The notes under the pieces: model-generated
The model's input: only the letters and a program-made list of their open reading frames with translations
Databases searched by the model: none
What the model was told of the DNA's origin: nothing
Part shown: positions 31,713 to 40,336 of the stretch, in pieces
How positions within the stretch are numbered: position 1 is the stretch's first letter
Layout of the letters: the number at the start of each line of letters is the position of its first letter
NCBI GenBank assembly: GCA_036526135.1
Contig: DATCZA010000059.1
Location: 1 to 45,330 of the forward strand
From: UBA2965 sp036526135
Lineage (GTDB): Bacteria; Pseudomonadota; Gammaproteobacteria; Pseudomonadales; Azotimanducaceae
DNA: 45,330 nucleotides
Reading direction: 5' to 3'
Translations under genes and position numbers: made by a program

Positions 31713-32384
31713 TCACCAGACGCCCGGGAGCAGGCGGTAACGGACGCGCCGGGCGTAGTCGGCGTAGCCGGGAAGCTCCCGCTGCAGCGTCCGGTCCTCC
31801 AGGGCCGTTCGCACCACCATGCCGAGTGCTGAGATGGTGGCGGGAACGAACGCCCACCAGGAACCCAGCAGCAGGGGGGCCGAGAAGCACCAGCCGAAGA
31901 AGCCGACGTAGCCGGGATGCCGGATGATCTGGTAAGGGCCGGCGTCGACGACCCGGTGGCCTCGCTCCGTCTGGATCCGGACGGTCTTCTCGAAGAAAGG
32001 GTTGACGCCCATTGACCAGCTGAACAGTGACGTCCCCGGCACAAACACGGCGAGACCCAGCCACCACAGCCGGTCGCTCATGGCCGTCCACTCGTAGCGA
32101 ACGGCGTCCAAGCCCGCGACGACGTAGATCGAGCAGAACGCCGGCGCGAAGCACACGCTCCAGATCACGTCCCAGCGTTTTGTGCCGGCGCCGAAACGCG
32201 CGCGCGCCGCGATCAGGGTGGGATTCACGCGCTGCAGATACACGAGATTGACGACGAAATTGGCGCCCACGAGCGCAAGGTAGCCCCACGCCCGGGGCCA
32301 GGCGAAGGTGCCGGCAGGCCAGAAGACGAGGCCCGCCAGCGCCGCGCTGCCGGCGAACGTGGCGGCGATCGCGGCGACGAGCAC
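31713..32384 (-). CDS. Isoprenylcysteine carboxyl methyltransferase-like membrane protein
   Basis: Integral membrane protein of 223 residues with about five hydrophobic helices. The hallmark is IIRHPGYVGFFGW, the His-x-x-Arg-His-Pro-type motif of ICMT/PEMT-like membrane methyltransferases that bind S-adenosylmethionine. LEDRTLQRELPGYADYARRVRYRLLPGVW is the usual C-terminus. Bacteria lack prenylated proteins of the eukaryotic kind, so the methyl acceptor is unknown. The open frame begins far upstream at 32678. GTG 32384 gives a normal family N-terminus and length, but TTG 32432 is also possible. It diverges from the MFS gene at 32672. Confidence 0.8.
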   Translation of the reverse strand: MLVAAIAATFAGSAALAGLVFWPAGTFAWPRAWGYLALVGANFVVNLVYLQRVNPTLIAARARFGAGTKRWDVIWSVCFAPAFCSIYVVAGLDAVRYEWTAMSDRLWWLGLAVFVPGTSLFSWSMGVNPFFEKTVRIQTERGHRVVDAGPYQIIRHPGYVGFFGWCFSAPLLLGSWWAFVPATISALGMVVRTALEDRTLQRELPGYADYARRVRYRLLPGVW

Positions 32385-32671
32385 TTTCCCGATCTGCCCT
32401 GGGGACCCTGCTGGAACTGGATGGTTTGCCAAGCGCTCGATATCAAGCCGGTGATCGATCGGGCCCGACGTTAACCCAGCTGCCGGCCATAGCCAAACCC
32501 ATCTCCCTGGAAGTCGACGGCCCGTGCGAGGACGTCCCGCCGACGCGCGATGATGGTGTCGCGAGCAGCGCTGGGGTAATCTGCGCCGCGCCAGTTTCAG
32601 AGTATCGTGATGGTTCGCGCATTGTTCGCCCGGGAGCTCCGGGTTTAGGGCCGGTTGGCGGGAAGCGGACA

Positions 32672-34105
32672 TTGTCACGAAAAAGAACCGGCCACCGCGG
32701 GAGCCAACCTTACTCGTCCGATCCCCAGACCGAGCGGTCGCTGCGCCATTCCATCAAGGACGGCGTTTACTTCTCCGCCATGACCGGGGGGGCGGAGAGC
32801 TACTTCTCGGCATTCGCCATTCATCTCAATGCCAGCACGACGATCATCGGGTTGCTCGCCTCGCTGCCACCGCTGCTCGCATCATTCATGCAGATGCTTT
32901 CCGCCTGGCTCGGCCGCCGCACCGGCCGCCGCAAGCCGATCATCGTAGCGGGTGCCCTCCTGCAGGCGGCGCTGCTTGTGCCCATCGCGGCGGTCCCGCT
33001 GCTCTGGCCCGATGCCGCCGCGGTGCTGCTGATTCCTCTGGTGTTCGTCTACCTGTGTGGACCAAACCTCGGCGCACCCCAATGGAACAGCCTCATCGGT
33101 GATCTGCTTCCGGAGGCCCGCCGCGGCCGTTTCTTTGCCCTGCGCACCCGGTTGTCCAGCGTTGCCTCCCTGGCCGCGCTGGTGATCGCCGGTCTCGTCC
33201 TCGAGGCGTTCGACAAGTCCGGAGACGCCTACTGGGGGTTCGTGGTGATCTTCCTGCTCGCGGGCGCTGCGCGCTGCGTCTCGGCCTACCATCTCAATGC
33301 CATGACAGAGCCGACGCGCAACGTGGCGGGGCTTCTGGCGCCGGACGACCTTTCGGTGTGGCGGCGGGTCCGGCACTCTAGTCTGCTGCGTTTCTCGCTG
33401 TTCTTCGCCGCGATGCAGTTCGCGGTGGCGATATCAGGGCCGTACTTCACGCTCTACATGCTCAGGGATCTGGCGCTGAGCTACGTCGAGTTCATGGTGC
33501 TGAGCTTCGTGTCGGTCACGATCCAGTTCCTCACCCTGAACCGTTGGGGGCGGCTGGCGGACCTTTTCGGCAACCGGCTGATCCTGATTACCACCGGCAG
33601 CATCATCACCATCATCCCGTCGCTGTGGTTGTTTTCTACCCACTACGGGTGGCTTCTGGTTGTTCAGGCGGTCAGCGGGCTCGCCTGGTCGGGGTTCACG
33701 CTGAGCGCCACCGCTTTCGTGTTCGACCTGACCCCATCCGAACACCGCGCGACCCTGTTCGCGGTGCACAACGTCCTTGCTGCGGTGGCGGTGTTCCTCG
33801 GGGCAGGAGCCGGCGCCCTGATCGCCGCGCACATGCCTTCTTCCCTGAGCGGTTTCGGTATGGAGGTGCCTCTGCTAACGCCGCTTTACGGCGTCTTCTT
33901 CGTATCGTGCCTGATGCGCCTCACGGTTGCCGCGCTGTTTCTGCGAACCATCAACGAGGTTCGGCGGGTGAGGCCGATGTCCCCCGGGGGGCTCATCTTC
34001 CGGGTCACCCGCATGCATCCGATCTCGGGGTTGATCTACGAGATTGTCGGCCGATCCCGGCCGCGCTCGGCGGCGCCCACGTCCAGGGACCCCGCCGAGC
34101 GCTGA
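32672..34105 (+). CDS. MFS transporter
   Basis: Inner-membrane transporter of 477 residues with about 12 hydrophobic helices. The first helix region reads DGVYFSAMTGGAESYFSAFA, followed by LASLPPLLASFMQMLSAWLG and the motif-A-like GRRTGRRKP. The C-terminal half contains LNRWGRLADLFGNRLILI. The frame is open from 32426, but residues before LSRKRTG look random. TTG 32672 with GGGAAG six bases before it gives a normal N-terminus, so it is my choice, moderately sure. No operon partner is clear: it diverges from the methyltransferase-like gene and converges on the metalloprotease. The 287 bases upstream hold no other gene that I can see. Ligand unknown. Confidence 0.88.
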   Translation: MSRKRTGHRGSQPYSSDPQTERSLRHSIKDGVYFSAMTGGAESYFSAFAIHLNASTTIIGLLASLPPLLASFMQMLSAWLGRRTGRRKPIIVAGALLQAALLVPIAAVPLLWPDAAAVLLIPLVFVYLCGPNLGAPQWNSLIGDLLPEARRGRFFALRTRLSSVASLAALVIAGLVLEAFDKSGDAYWGFVVIFLLAGAARCVSAYHLNAMTEPTRNVAGLLAPDDLSVWRRVRHSSLLRFSLFFAAMQFAVAISGPYFTLYMLRDLALSYVEFMVLSFVSVTIQFLTLNRWGRLADLFGNRLILITTGSIITIIPSLWLFSTHYGWLLVVQAVSGLAWSGFTLSATAFVFDLTPSEHRATLFAVHNVLAAVAVFLGAGAGALIAAHMPSSLSGFGMEVPLLTPLYGVFFVSCLMRLTVAALFLRTINEVRRVRPMSPGGLIFRVTRMHPISGLIYEIVGRSRPRSAAPTSRDPAER

Positions 34106-34111
34106 CGGTGG

Positions 34112-36490
34112 CTACTTCTTGCGGCCGTTGCCGCCGCCCTTGGTGCCGCCACCTCCGCCACCACTGCCGCTGGTCTCCGTAACGGCGACCTCCTGCCATG
34201 GGGTCCAGGAGGAAGCGCCGGCGCCGTTAACCGCCCGTATCCGGTAGCGGTAGTTTCCGGTTCCCGAGGCGTCCGTGTGGCTGGTGGCGTCCTGCCCCGG
34301 CGTTGCCACCAGGGAGGTGCCGACCCAAACGCCGCGCTTCCTGTGCAGCGATTCGCGTTCCACCTCGTAGCCGGTCTCGTTCGCACTGTCGGTCCAGGTC
34401 AGCGCTGCCGTGCCGTTCGCGCCGTCCGTGGCGGCGAAGCTTCCCGGCGTTGCCGGTGCCGGGGCGGAGACGGTGACCGTCACCGTGGCGGATGCGGTTG
34501 CCTGACCGTCGCTGACGGTGTAGCCGAACGTATCCGTTCCGGAGAACCCGGCTGCGGGCGTGTACTGCACGGCGGAGCCGTCGTGGCTGACCGTGCCGTT
34601 GCCGGCCGCGCCGACCCCGACCACGCTCAAGGCGTCGCCGTCGACGTCCGTGTCGTTGCTCAGCACCGCGACGGATATCGGGGTGTCGGACGCCGTGCCG
34701 GCAGCGTCGTTCACCGCGCTCGGCGCGTCGTTCATCCCGGTCACGGTCACGGTCACCGTTGCGGAGTCCGAGCCGCCCCGGCCGTCGCCGACCGAGTAGG
34801 TAAAGGCGTCGTTGCCGGCGAAGTTTGCGTTGGGCGTGTAGATGACCATGGTGCCGCTGATGTCGGTGGTGCCGTTTGCTGGCGAGCTGACGGACAGGAT
34901 CGAGAGCGCATCGCCGTCCGGATCGCTGTCGTTGGCCAGCACCGCGACGTCCACGGCGAAGTCCTCGGCCGTTCCGGCCGTGTCGCCGTTGGCGGTGGGC
35001 GCGCCGTTGGGCTCGCCGGTGACCGCCTGCCCCGATATGAAGTACATGCCCTGGCTCGCGTAGTCGGAGTAGGGGACCGAGCTGTTCCCGACGCCGGTAA
35101 CGGCGAGGTAGTAGTAGCCGGCGTCCAGCTGAACCTGAATGCTCGCATCGGTGTCGTCGCCGGGATCGGACGTGGCGATGACGGTGCCGGTGTCGTCCAG
35201 CAGCCGGGCCTGGATGTCCAGGTTCGCGCCCCGGCGCATGCTGCGGGTGAAGGCGTCCCATGCGGGCGTCACCGTGATGTCGACCGTGCCGGTACCGACC
35301 TGGAGCCCGAAGACGTCGACGTCGCCCTGCTGGTCGATGATGCCTTTGTTTTCCGGATTGAAGTTGCCCGGATCCGATTGCGGGTTGCTGTGAGAAATGG
35401 TGCCCGCGCCATCGGTGACGAGAAGGCTGGCCGAGAGGATGTCGTCGCCGTGGTCATCACCACGGGGGCCGAGATGGCCGGTGATGATGGACAGGTCATC
35501 CTGGGTGTTGTTGGCGTCCGCGTACTCGCCGTTGCTCCACTGGGTCACCTGGCGGTAGTAGCCCACCCCCATGATGGGTGCCCACGAGACGAAGCTCGAG
35601 GTGCTTCCGAGTCCCTGGAAGTAGCTGGTGGTGCTCGTCCCGTCGTGGGAGAGGCTCAAGTTGTGGCCGAACTCGTGAGAGGAGGCTTCCGCCACGTACG
35701 GGGGATGCCCGTTGCCCAGGTTGTCGTAGTAGACGAGCGCGGGCTGGTAGTAGGTGTAGTTCGAGCGGCCGAACACGCCCACGTAGGCGACCCCGCCGGC
35801 GCCCGCGCTGGGCATGGCGTTGCCGAGCTCGTCGTCGTCCTTGGTGACGAGCACGTGCCCGACGGACGGGCCGAAGCTGCCCGGATCCTCGGTGGTTACG
35901 TCCACGTCGAAGGCGGCGAAGTCCTCCGCCACCCGGTGCCAGACCTCGTGAATGGTTTCCAGCTCCGCCGAGCCGAAGCTCGACGGCGAACCGTCGGTGT
36001 CGAACGGGCGGGCATAGTAGGTGTCGGGCCGGCTGCTGTTGGCGTTCCAGGCCGTGCCTTCGATGACGTGGCCGTCGAAGTCGAGAAAGAGCACCTTGGA
36101 GGCGCCGGGCTTGCTGTGCAGGGCGAAAGTCTCAGCCGCGCTCAAAGCCCCGCTGGTCGGCGGCTCGGCGGCCGCGCCTTCGGCTTCCTCAACGCCGTCG
36201 GGCGCTTCGTCAACGTAGTAGATGCCGCCGGCGTCATCGGCGCTCATGTGAGCGGCGTCGGCCGCGGGGAAGCTGAAGTCCTGGAGCCATCTCAACGCGC
36301 TCTGGCGGGCTGTGGGGGGCAAGCTCTCGAGACGCTCCTTGAGCATGCCGGGGGGCAGCTCGGAGACGTTGGCCGGTTGTCCTTGGCCGAACACGGGATG
36401 GTCGGCCGGGGCGGCAAAGGCGGCGGCTGGGGTCAGCACCATCAGGAGCTTGACGAGCCTCAGCGAGCCGATTCTGGGGTGATTGACCAC
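34112..36490 (-). CDS. Secreted metzincin-like zinc metalloprotease with Ig-like and FN3 domains
   Basis: Exported protein of 792 residues. A signal peptide covers 1-27 (ending AAAFA). The catalytic domain begins with FLDFDGHVIEGTAWN (about 135-149) and has the zinc motif HEFGHNLSLSH, with His272, Glu273, His276 and His282. WAPIMGVGYY gives a Met-turn at Met307. A beta-rich pre-peptidase-like domain follows at about 390-475. Then come two tandem-95/cadherin-like repeats at about 496-585 and 588-675 (NDSDPDGDAL, NDTDVDGDAL) and an FN3 domain at about 679-773. The Gly-rich tail ends in GRKK, with no PEP-CTERM or lipoprotein signal. I chose GTG 36490, because GGAG lies seven bases upstream; TTG 36496 is less likely. 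It probably degrades extracellular protein. Confidence 0.9.
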   Translation of the reverse strand: MVNHPRIGSLRLVKLLMVLTPAAAFAAPADHPVFGQGQPANVSELPPGMLKERLESLPPTARQSALRWLQDFSFPAADAAHMSADDAGGIYYVDEAPDGVEEAEGAAAEPPTSGALSAAETFALHSKPGASKVLFLDFDGHVIEGTAWNANSSRPDTYYARPFDTDGSPSSFGSAELETIHEVWHRVAEDFAAFDVDVTTEDPGSFGPSVGHVLVTKDDDELGNAMPSAGAGGVAYVGVFGRSNYTYYQPALVYYDNLGNGHPPYVAEASSHEFGHNLSLSHDGTSTTSYFQGLGSTSSFVSWAPIMGVGYYRQVTQWSNGEYADANNTQDDLSIITGHLGPRGDDHGDDILSASLLVTDGAGTISHSNPQSDPGNFNPENKGIIDQQGDVDVFGLQVGTGTVDITVTPAWDAFTRSMRRGANLDIQARLLDDTGTVIATSDPGDDTDASIQVQLDAGYYYLAVTGVGNSSVPYSDYASQGMYFISGQAVTGEPNGAPTANGDTAGTAEDFAVDVAVLANDSDPDGDALSILSVSSPANGTTDISGTMVIYTPNANFAGNDAFTYSVGDGRGGSDSATVTVTVTGMNDAPSAVNDAAGTASDTPISVAVLSNDTDVDGDALSVVGVGAAGNGTVSHDGSAVQYTPAAGFSGTDTFGYTVSDGQATASATVTVTVSAPAPATPGSFAATDGANGTAALTWTDSANETGYEVERESLHRKRGVWVGTSLVATPGQDATSHTDASGTGNYRYRIRAVNGAGASSWTPWQEVAVTETSGSGGGGGGTKGGGNGRKK

Positions 36491-36773
36491 GGGCAATCTC
36501 CACTGTCTGGGGTACGACTATGGTAGGGAGCGGCATTGCCCGGCATGTGCGGATAGGTGAGCCGAATGCGCCGTCTTGGTAGCGCAGGTAATGAGAATGT
36601 TGGACTGTGACGTGCTCCCCATTCCCCCGGAAACCGCGGTGTTCGGGGTGATGGAAAGGGTTGCGGACGGTCGATGTAGGAAAGATGTAATCCAGGCGAA
36701 GGAGTGTCTCGGAACGGGGCGTTAATTGAGTTAGTCTAGACAGTAAATTGACATTAGCGACGAGGAGGTGGAC
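36491..36773. promoter_or_regulatory. Divergent promoter region of the two secreted hydrolases
   Basis: This 283-base gap is less GC-rich than its surroundings toward 36720-36765, and should contain the promoters of both secreted enzymes. TTGACA at 36748-36753 is a perfect -35 hexamer but is too close to the ATG at 36774 to serve it. No clear -10 partner, riboswitch or terminator is seen. Confidence 0.3.
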
Positions 36774-38231
36774 ATGAGGAAATCCCGGCACACGCAATGG
36801 ACGGTCAATCCGAGCCGGGCAGGCAGTCAGGGCCTGATCCTCGCCATGATCTTTTCCGGATTCTCCTTAGCCGGGCTGCAGGCGTTCGCCGCCAAGCCGA
36901 ACCCAATCTGCGGCAACGGCATCTGTGAGCAGCGCGAATCCAAAAGTTGCCCCCTGGACTGCGCGGACGATCCCGGCGAGCCCCCGGAACCGCCGCCTTC
37001 CACTGGGGTGCCATCGTGTGGCTGCAGCGGCGCGGGGCTCTCCCCGGCCCAGGCAAAAGCCGGCCGGTCCTACGTGCGTGATCTGAAAGTCAACGATCCC
37101 GTCTCGGGCGAGGTCACCAGCCCCTACGAGGTCCGGCTGCCGTCGAGCTACGACGTCAACTCCCCCGGCGGGTTCCCGGTGCTCGTCTACCTGCACGGCT
37201 GGGGTGGGAGCTTTCGATCCCTGCCGGCGTCGGCCGCCCGTCATGCCAAGAACAACGGCTACATCCTGGTGACCCCCACCGGCTACGGCGACGGCGGCCG
37301 GAATTCCTGGAACGGCTATCGCAGCGCCCGGCTGCCCGTGTGCGCGCTCGGGGACGGATACCTCGCCTCCGACTGCGATGCCGGGCCGCCCGAGCTGGAC
37401 TCGGCGAATGGGCCGTCCACCTGCGTGGATCTCGACAACGCCGGCCACGACTACTGCTACGACAGCTGCAGGACCCTCTACGGAGCGGGAGCCGAGCCGG
37501 GGAACTGCCCCGTCTGGGACGGCAGTCAGGGTGACAATACCTGGGGCGCTGAGTACAACGGCGACTACACCTGCCACTGGACCACCTGTCGCGACTCGGT
37601 GGGCCAGATCGCGGCGCTGCTCGACGAGATCGAGGCGCTTTACTGCGTGGACCGCAGCATGATCTGGGTGACCGGCTGCTCCAACGGCGGGATGATGGTC
37701 TACGAGCTCGCCAAGGATGCGCGAACGCGCACCCGGTTTGCCGGCTTCATGCCTCAGGTGGGCGCGCCCCATCCGGGTTTCCGGCAGTACGACCCCGCAA
37801 GCGAGCTCGTGGACCGGCCCCGTCACCTGCTGGGGTTCTGGGGAGAGACGGACCGGACGGTGCCCGGTCGTGCCAACTTTCCTGGGACGTCGCCCCAGGT
37901 TGCTCTCGACACGAGCTTCAACGGCTGGCTTTACGTGCCGGCGAGCGACATCGGGTACGAGTGGGCATCGATGCACGATGCGGCGCCGCTGCCTGTCGAA
38001 GAAGCCGACGCCTACGCGCGCGCCTACTCGAACAGTCTCGATTGCCAGGTCTGGCAGGCCCAGGACGAGGGTGAAACGCCTGGCCATGCCTCCGAGGTCG
38101 CGACCTGCTTCTTCCAGGGGGGGCACTCCTGTCCGGGCTTTGGCGGCATGGAGGCGATGATGTGGGACTTCGCCGGCCGCCACGCCAAGACGGACGCGGA
38201 TCCGGCGGCGTGCTCCACTTCCAGCCCTTAG
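36774..38231 (+). CDS. Secreted PHB-depolymerase/feruloyl-esterase-like hydrolase, Cys-rich
   Basis: Extracellular alpha/beta hydrolase of 485 residues. A signal peptide spans about 1-40. An N-terminal Cys motif (ICGNGICEQRESKSCPLDC) at 46-63 is followed by a Pro-rich linker at about 67-80. The catalytic domain shows the oxyanion HGWGG at 141-145, the nucleophile Ser303 in TGCSNGG, and a probable catalytic His451 in GGHSCPG. About ten further Cys residues between 190 and 291 suggest disulfides. The pattern resembles the esterase_PHB/LpqC group, which cleaves polyester or feruloyl esters. ATG 36774 is preferred over GTG 36768 because GAGGAGG ends five bases before it. It is divergent from the metalloprotease across 283 bases. 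Confidence 0.85.
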   Translation: MRKSRHTQWTVNPSRAGSQGLILAMIFSGFSLAGLQAFAAKPNPICGNGICEQRESKSCPLDCADDPGEPPEPPPSTGVPSCGCSGAGLSPAQAKAGRSYVRDLKVNDPVSGEVTSPYEVRLPSSYDVNSPGGFPVLVYLHGWGGSFRSLPASAARHAKNNGYILVTPTGYGDGGRNSWNGYRSARLPVCALGDGYLASDCDAGPPELDSANGPSTCVDLDNAGHDYCYDSCRTLYGAGAEPGNCPVWDGSQGDNTWGAEYNGDYTCHWTTCRDSVGQIAALLDEIEALYCVDRSMIWVTGCSNGGMMVYELAKDARTRTRFAGFMPQVGAPHPGFRQYDPASELVDRPRHLLGFWGETDRTVPGRANFPGTSPQVALDTSFNGWLYVPASDIGYEWASMHDAAPLPVEEADAYARAYSNSLDCQVWQAQDEGETPGHASEVATCFFQGGHSCPGFGGMEAMMWDFAGRHAKTDADPAACSTSSP

Positions 38232-38242
38232 TGGTCGTCAGG

Positions 38243-38629
38243 CTATGCGCTCAGCGGCTGGCACAGGCGTGAGGCGAAGCGCCACTCGCCGTCCACCCGT
38301 CTCAGCTCGTCCTCGTAGGTGAGCAGTAGGGTCTGGGTGCCCTCGGGGGAGGGAACCTGCATGCTCAGGAAGCACTTGTGCCTGACCGTGTCGCCGTCCT
38401 GCTCGAAGAGGTGGTTGTCGGTGAAGTGCATGGCGCCCGGGTACTGCGCGTTGGTGTTCCGGCAGAACTCGGCGAGGTCCTCCGGACCCTCCGCCCGTCC
38501 GGCCGGGCCTTCGAAGACGCCGTCGGCGGTGAACGTGGCCGCCCACTCCTTCGCGGCGCAGGTGTCGAAGAGGTAGTTGTAGCTCGCACAAAGGTCGAGA
38601 ATGGCCATGCGGTCGTTGATGTCGATCAT
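38243..38629 (-). CDS. SnoaL/NTF2-like domain protein
   Basis: Cone-fold protein of 128 residues. It begins IDINDRMAILDLCASYNYLF, then KEWAATFTADGVFEGPAG and a late RRVDGEWRFASRLCQPL, all typical of SnoaL-like or bile-acid-dehydratase-like proteins that bind or isomerise small hydrophobic molecules. The length is that of the family. ATG 38629 follows CAGGGAGATC. It lies 63 bases after the haloalkane dehalogenase on the same strand, so the two may be co-transcribed. Role unknown; it does not closely match the other SnoaL-like protein at 31057. Confidence 0.85.
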   Translation of the reverse strand: MIDINDRMAILDLCASYNYLFDTCAAKEWAATFTADGVFEGPAGRAEGPEDLAEFCRNTNAQYPGAMHFTDNHLFEQDGDTVRHKCFLSMQVPSPEGTQTLLLTYEDELRRVDGEWRFASRLCQPLSA

Positions 38630-38692
38630 GAGATCTCCCTGAAGGCTCGTCTGGGTTCGTCAGGCCAGGCCATGCTAGACGCGCGGTGCCGA

Positions 38693-39613
38693 TCACGTCG
38701 AGCGCGTGCGCTCCAGAAATGCGGCGACGATCTCCTCGCCGGCCTCCTCCTGCACGAAGTGGCTGGCGTCGGGGATCAGATCGAGGGTGGCGTTGGGCAG
38801 CAGCGCCGACCATTGCCTGGCCCAGCCCGTGGTGAATATCGGGTCCCTCTCGCCGAAAATGAAATGGGCGGGCTTGGCCCAGCTTTTTAGCGCTTCGAAG
38901 CAGCGCGCCTGATCAGCGGCGTTGCCGGCCTCCGGCTCGCCGAATGGAAGGCACCATGGGAACCGGCGCGCGCCTGCCTTGGAGCGGCCGCCCTCAGCGA
39001 ATGGCGCGTCGTAAGCGCGCTTCACGGCCGCTCGGTCCAGCCCGCTGCGGGCCAGCGTGCCGGCGACGATGGCGCCGCAGGGCAGGTCGCCGCCCGTCCA
39101 GCCGAGCCAGGCCCGGTTCGTGGCGGCCTCCCGCCAGAAGCGGACGGCCGGTGAGTACTCGTAGCCTTCGTGATGCAGCCAGGTGTTCATGATCACCAGC
39201 CGCTCGAAGCGTTCGGGCATGTCCACGGCCTGTCTTAAGCCCGTGGGGCCGCCCCAGTCCTGACAGAACAGGGTGATGTCCGTGAGGTCCAGGGACTCGA
39301 TGAGGAAGGTGATCCGCTCCACGTGCCGCTCGATCACGTACCAGTCGTCCTCCACGGGCTTGTCAGAGCGGCCGAACCCCACGTGATCGGGAGCCACGCA
39401 GCGATAGCCGGCCTCCAGCAGCGGCGGGATCATCTTGCGGTACAGGTAGCTCCAGGTCGGCTCGCCGTGCAGCAGCAGCGCGACCGGGGCGTCCGCGGGG
39501 CCCTCGTCGATGTGGGCGACCCGCAGGCCGCTCCACGCAGCGTAGCGAGGGTCGTAGGGAAAGTCGGGGAGCCCCCTGAAACGTTCTTCCGGCGTGCGAA
39601 CGACGTCGATCAT
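38693..39613 (-). CDS. Haloalkane dehalogenase (HLD-I, DhlA-like)
   Basis: Alpha/beta hydrolase of 306 residues, predicted to cleave carbon-halogen bonds to give an alcohol and halide. The start (MIDVVRTPEERF) resembles that of DhlA. The oxyanion loop HGEPTWSYLYRKM (49-61) matches DhlA as I recall it. The catalytic set is Asp119 in CQDWGG, Asp257 in GERDPIF and His285 in DASHFVQE, at spacings close to DhlA Asp124/Asp260/His289. Trp120 follows the nucleophile and Trp169 in the cap aligns with the second halide-binding Trp. ATG 39613 is chosen because GAGGAGG lies nine bases upstream; the frame is open to 39811. Natural halogenated substrates are plausible but not shown. Confidence 0.88.
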   Translation of the reverse strand: MIDVVRTPEERFRGLPDFPYDPRYAAWSGLRVAHIDEGPADAPVALLLHGEPTWSYLYRKMIPPLLEAGYRCVAPDHVGFGRSDKPVEDDWYVIERHVERITFLIESLDLTDITLFCQDWGGPTGLRQAVDMPERFERLVIMNTWLHHEGYEYSPAVRFWREAATNRAWLGWTGGDLPCGAIVAGTLARSGLDRAAVKRAYDAPFAEGGRSKAGARRFPWCLPFGEPEAGNAADQARCFEALKSWAKPAHFIFGERDPIFTTGWARQWSALLPNATLDLIPDASHFVQEEAGEEIVAAFLERTRST

Positions 39614-39795
39614 GGAACCCGTCCTCCTCAGCTCGAGGATTGCCCGTTCAATTGAGCCCAAGCTACTACGTACGCCGGCAGTTTCAAACCTGGCGCTGCA
39701 GCGGTGGTTCACGATGACGTGCCCCCGCGCTTGGCCGCCGCGTGCGGCGCTTCGATGTGCTACTCTCAGCGCGCACTCGAATCTGGAGGGAGGAG

Positions 39796-40320
39796 ATGCT
39801 GGACAAGCCAACGGACCGCAGCATTTTTCAGAATGCGTGGGTGGTCGACGACGTCGAAGCCGCCTGCATGAAATGGGTGGAGCAGATGGGCGTCGGCCCG
39901 TTTTTCGTCAACGAGTACGACAACGCCTTCGAGCAGATCATCTACCGGGGAGAGCCGGCCAAGCTCGACATGATCGTCGCCATCGCCCAGGCGGGCCCGG
40001 TGCAGGTGGAAATTATCCAGCCCAAGGTCGACCGCTGCGCCTATCGCGACAGCGTGCCTGCCGGGACCGACGCGTTTCACCATATGTGCGTCTGGACCGA
40101 CGACATCGACGCGGACTCCGAGTACTTCGAGAGTCTCGGCTACCCGACAGCCAATCGCGGCGCCGTAATGGACATCGAGTTCGCCTACTACGATACGCGG
40201 CCGTTGATGGGCTGCATGCTCGAGGTGGTCACGCGGGGACCGGGAATCATCGAGCGCTTCGCGCAGATCGCGAAGGCCGCCGAGAACTGGGACGGCAAGG
40301 ACCCGATCCGCTACGACTGA
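39796..40320 (+). CDS. VOC/glyoxalase-family protein
   Basis: VOC-fold protein of 174 residues. It starts SIFQNAWVVDDVEAACMKW and has FHHMCVWTDDI as the second module start and EFAYYDTRPLMGCMLEVV near the end, with the candidate metal Glu. These blocks align with those of the protein at 28763 (IFQ, GVGPF/GAGPF, YRG, FHH, YYDTR/YFDTR), so the two are paralogues. ATG 39796 follows a long GGAGGGAGGAG. It precedes the molybdopterin enzyme by 16 bases, so the two are probably one operon. Reaction unknown. Confidence 0.87.
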   Translation: MLDKPTDRSIFQNAWVVDDVEAACMKWVEQMGVGPFFVNEYDNAFEQIIYRGEPAKLDMIVAIAQAGPVQVEIIQPKVDRCAYRDSVPAGTDAFHHMCVWTDDIDADSEYFESLGYPTANRGAVMDIEFAYYDTRPLMGCMLEVVTRGPGIIERFAQIAKAAENWDGKDPIRYD

Positions 40321-40336
40321 CCGGCAGCGCTGACTC

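Noticed and set aside
34277..36526. A 749-residue plus-strand open frame opposite the metalloprotease
   Set aside because: The minus strand encodes clear protease, Ig-like and FN3 domains with a signal peptide. The plus frame is Val/Gly/Arg-rich with no recognisable domain, a GC-rich shadow.
36748..36753. Perfect -35 hexamer TTGACA before the esterase gene
   Set aside because: A -10 at the normal distance would fall on the start codon itself, so it cannot be this gene's promoter in the usual way.
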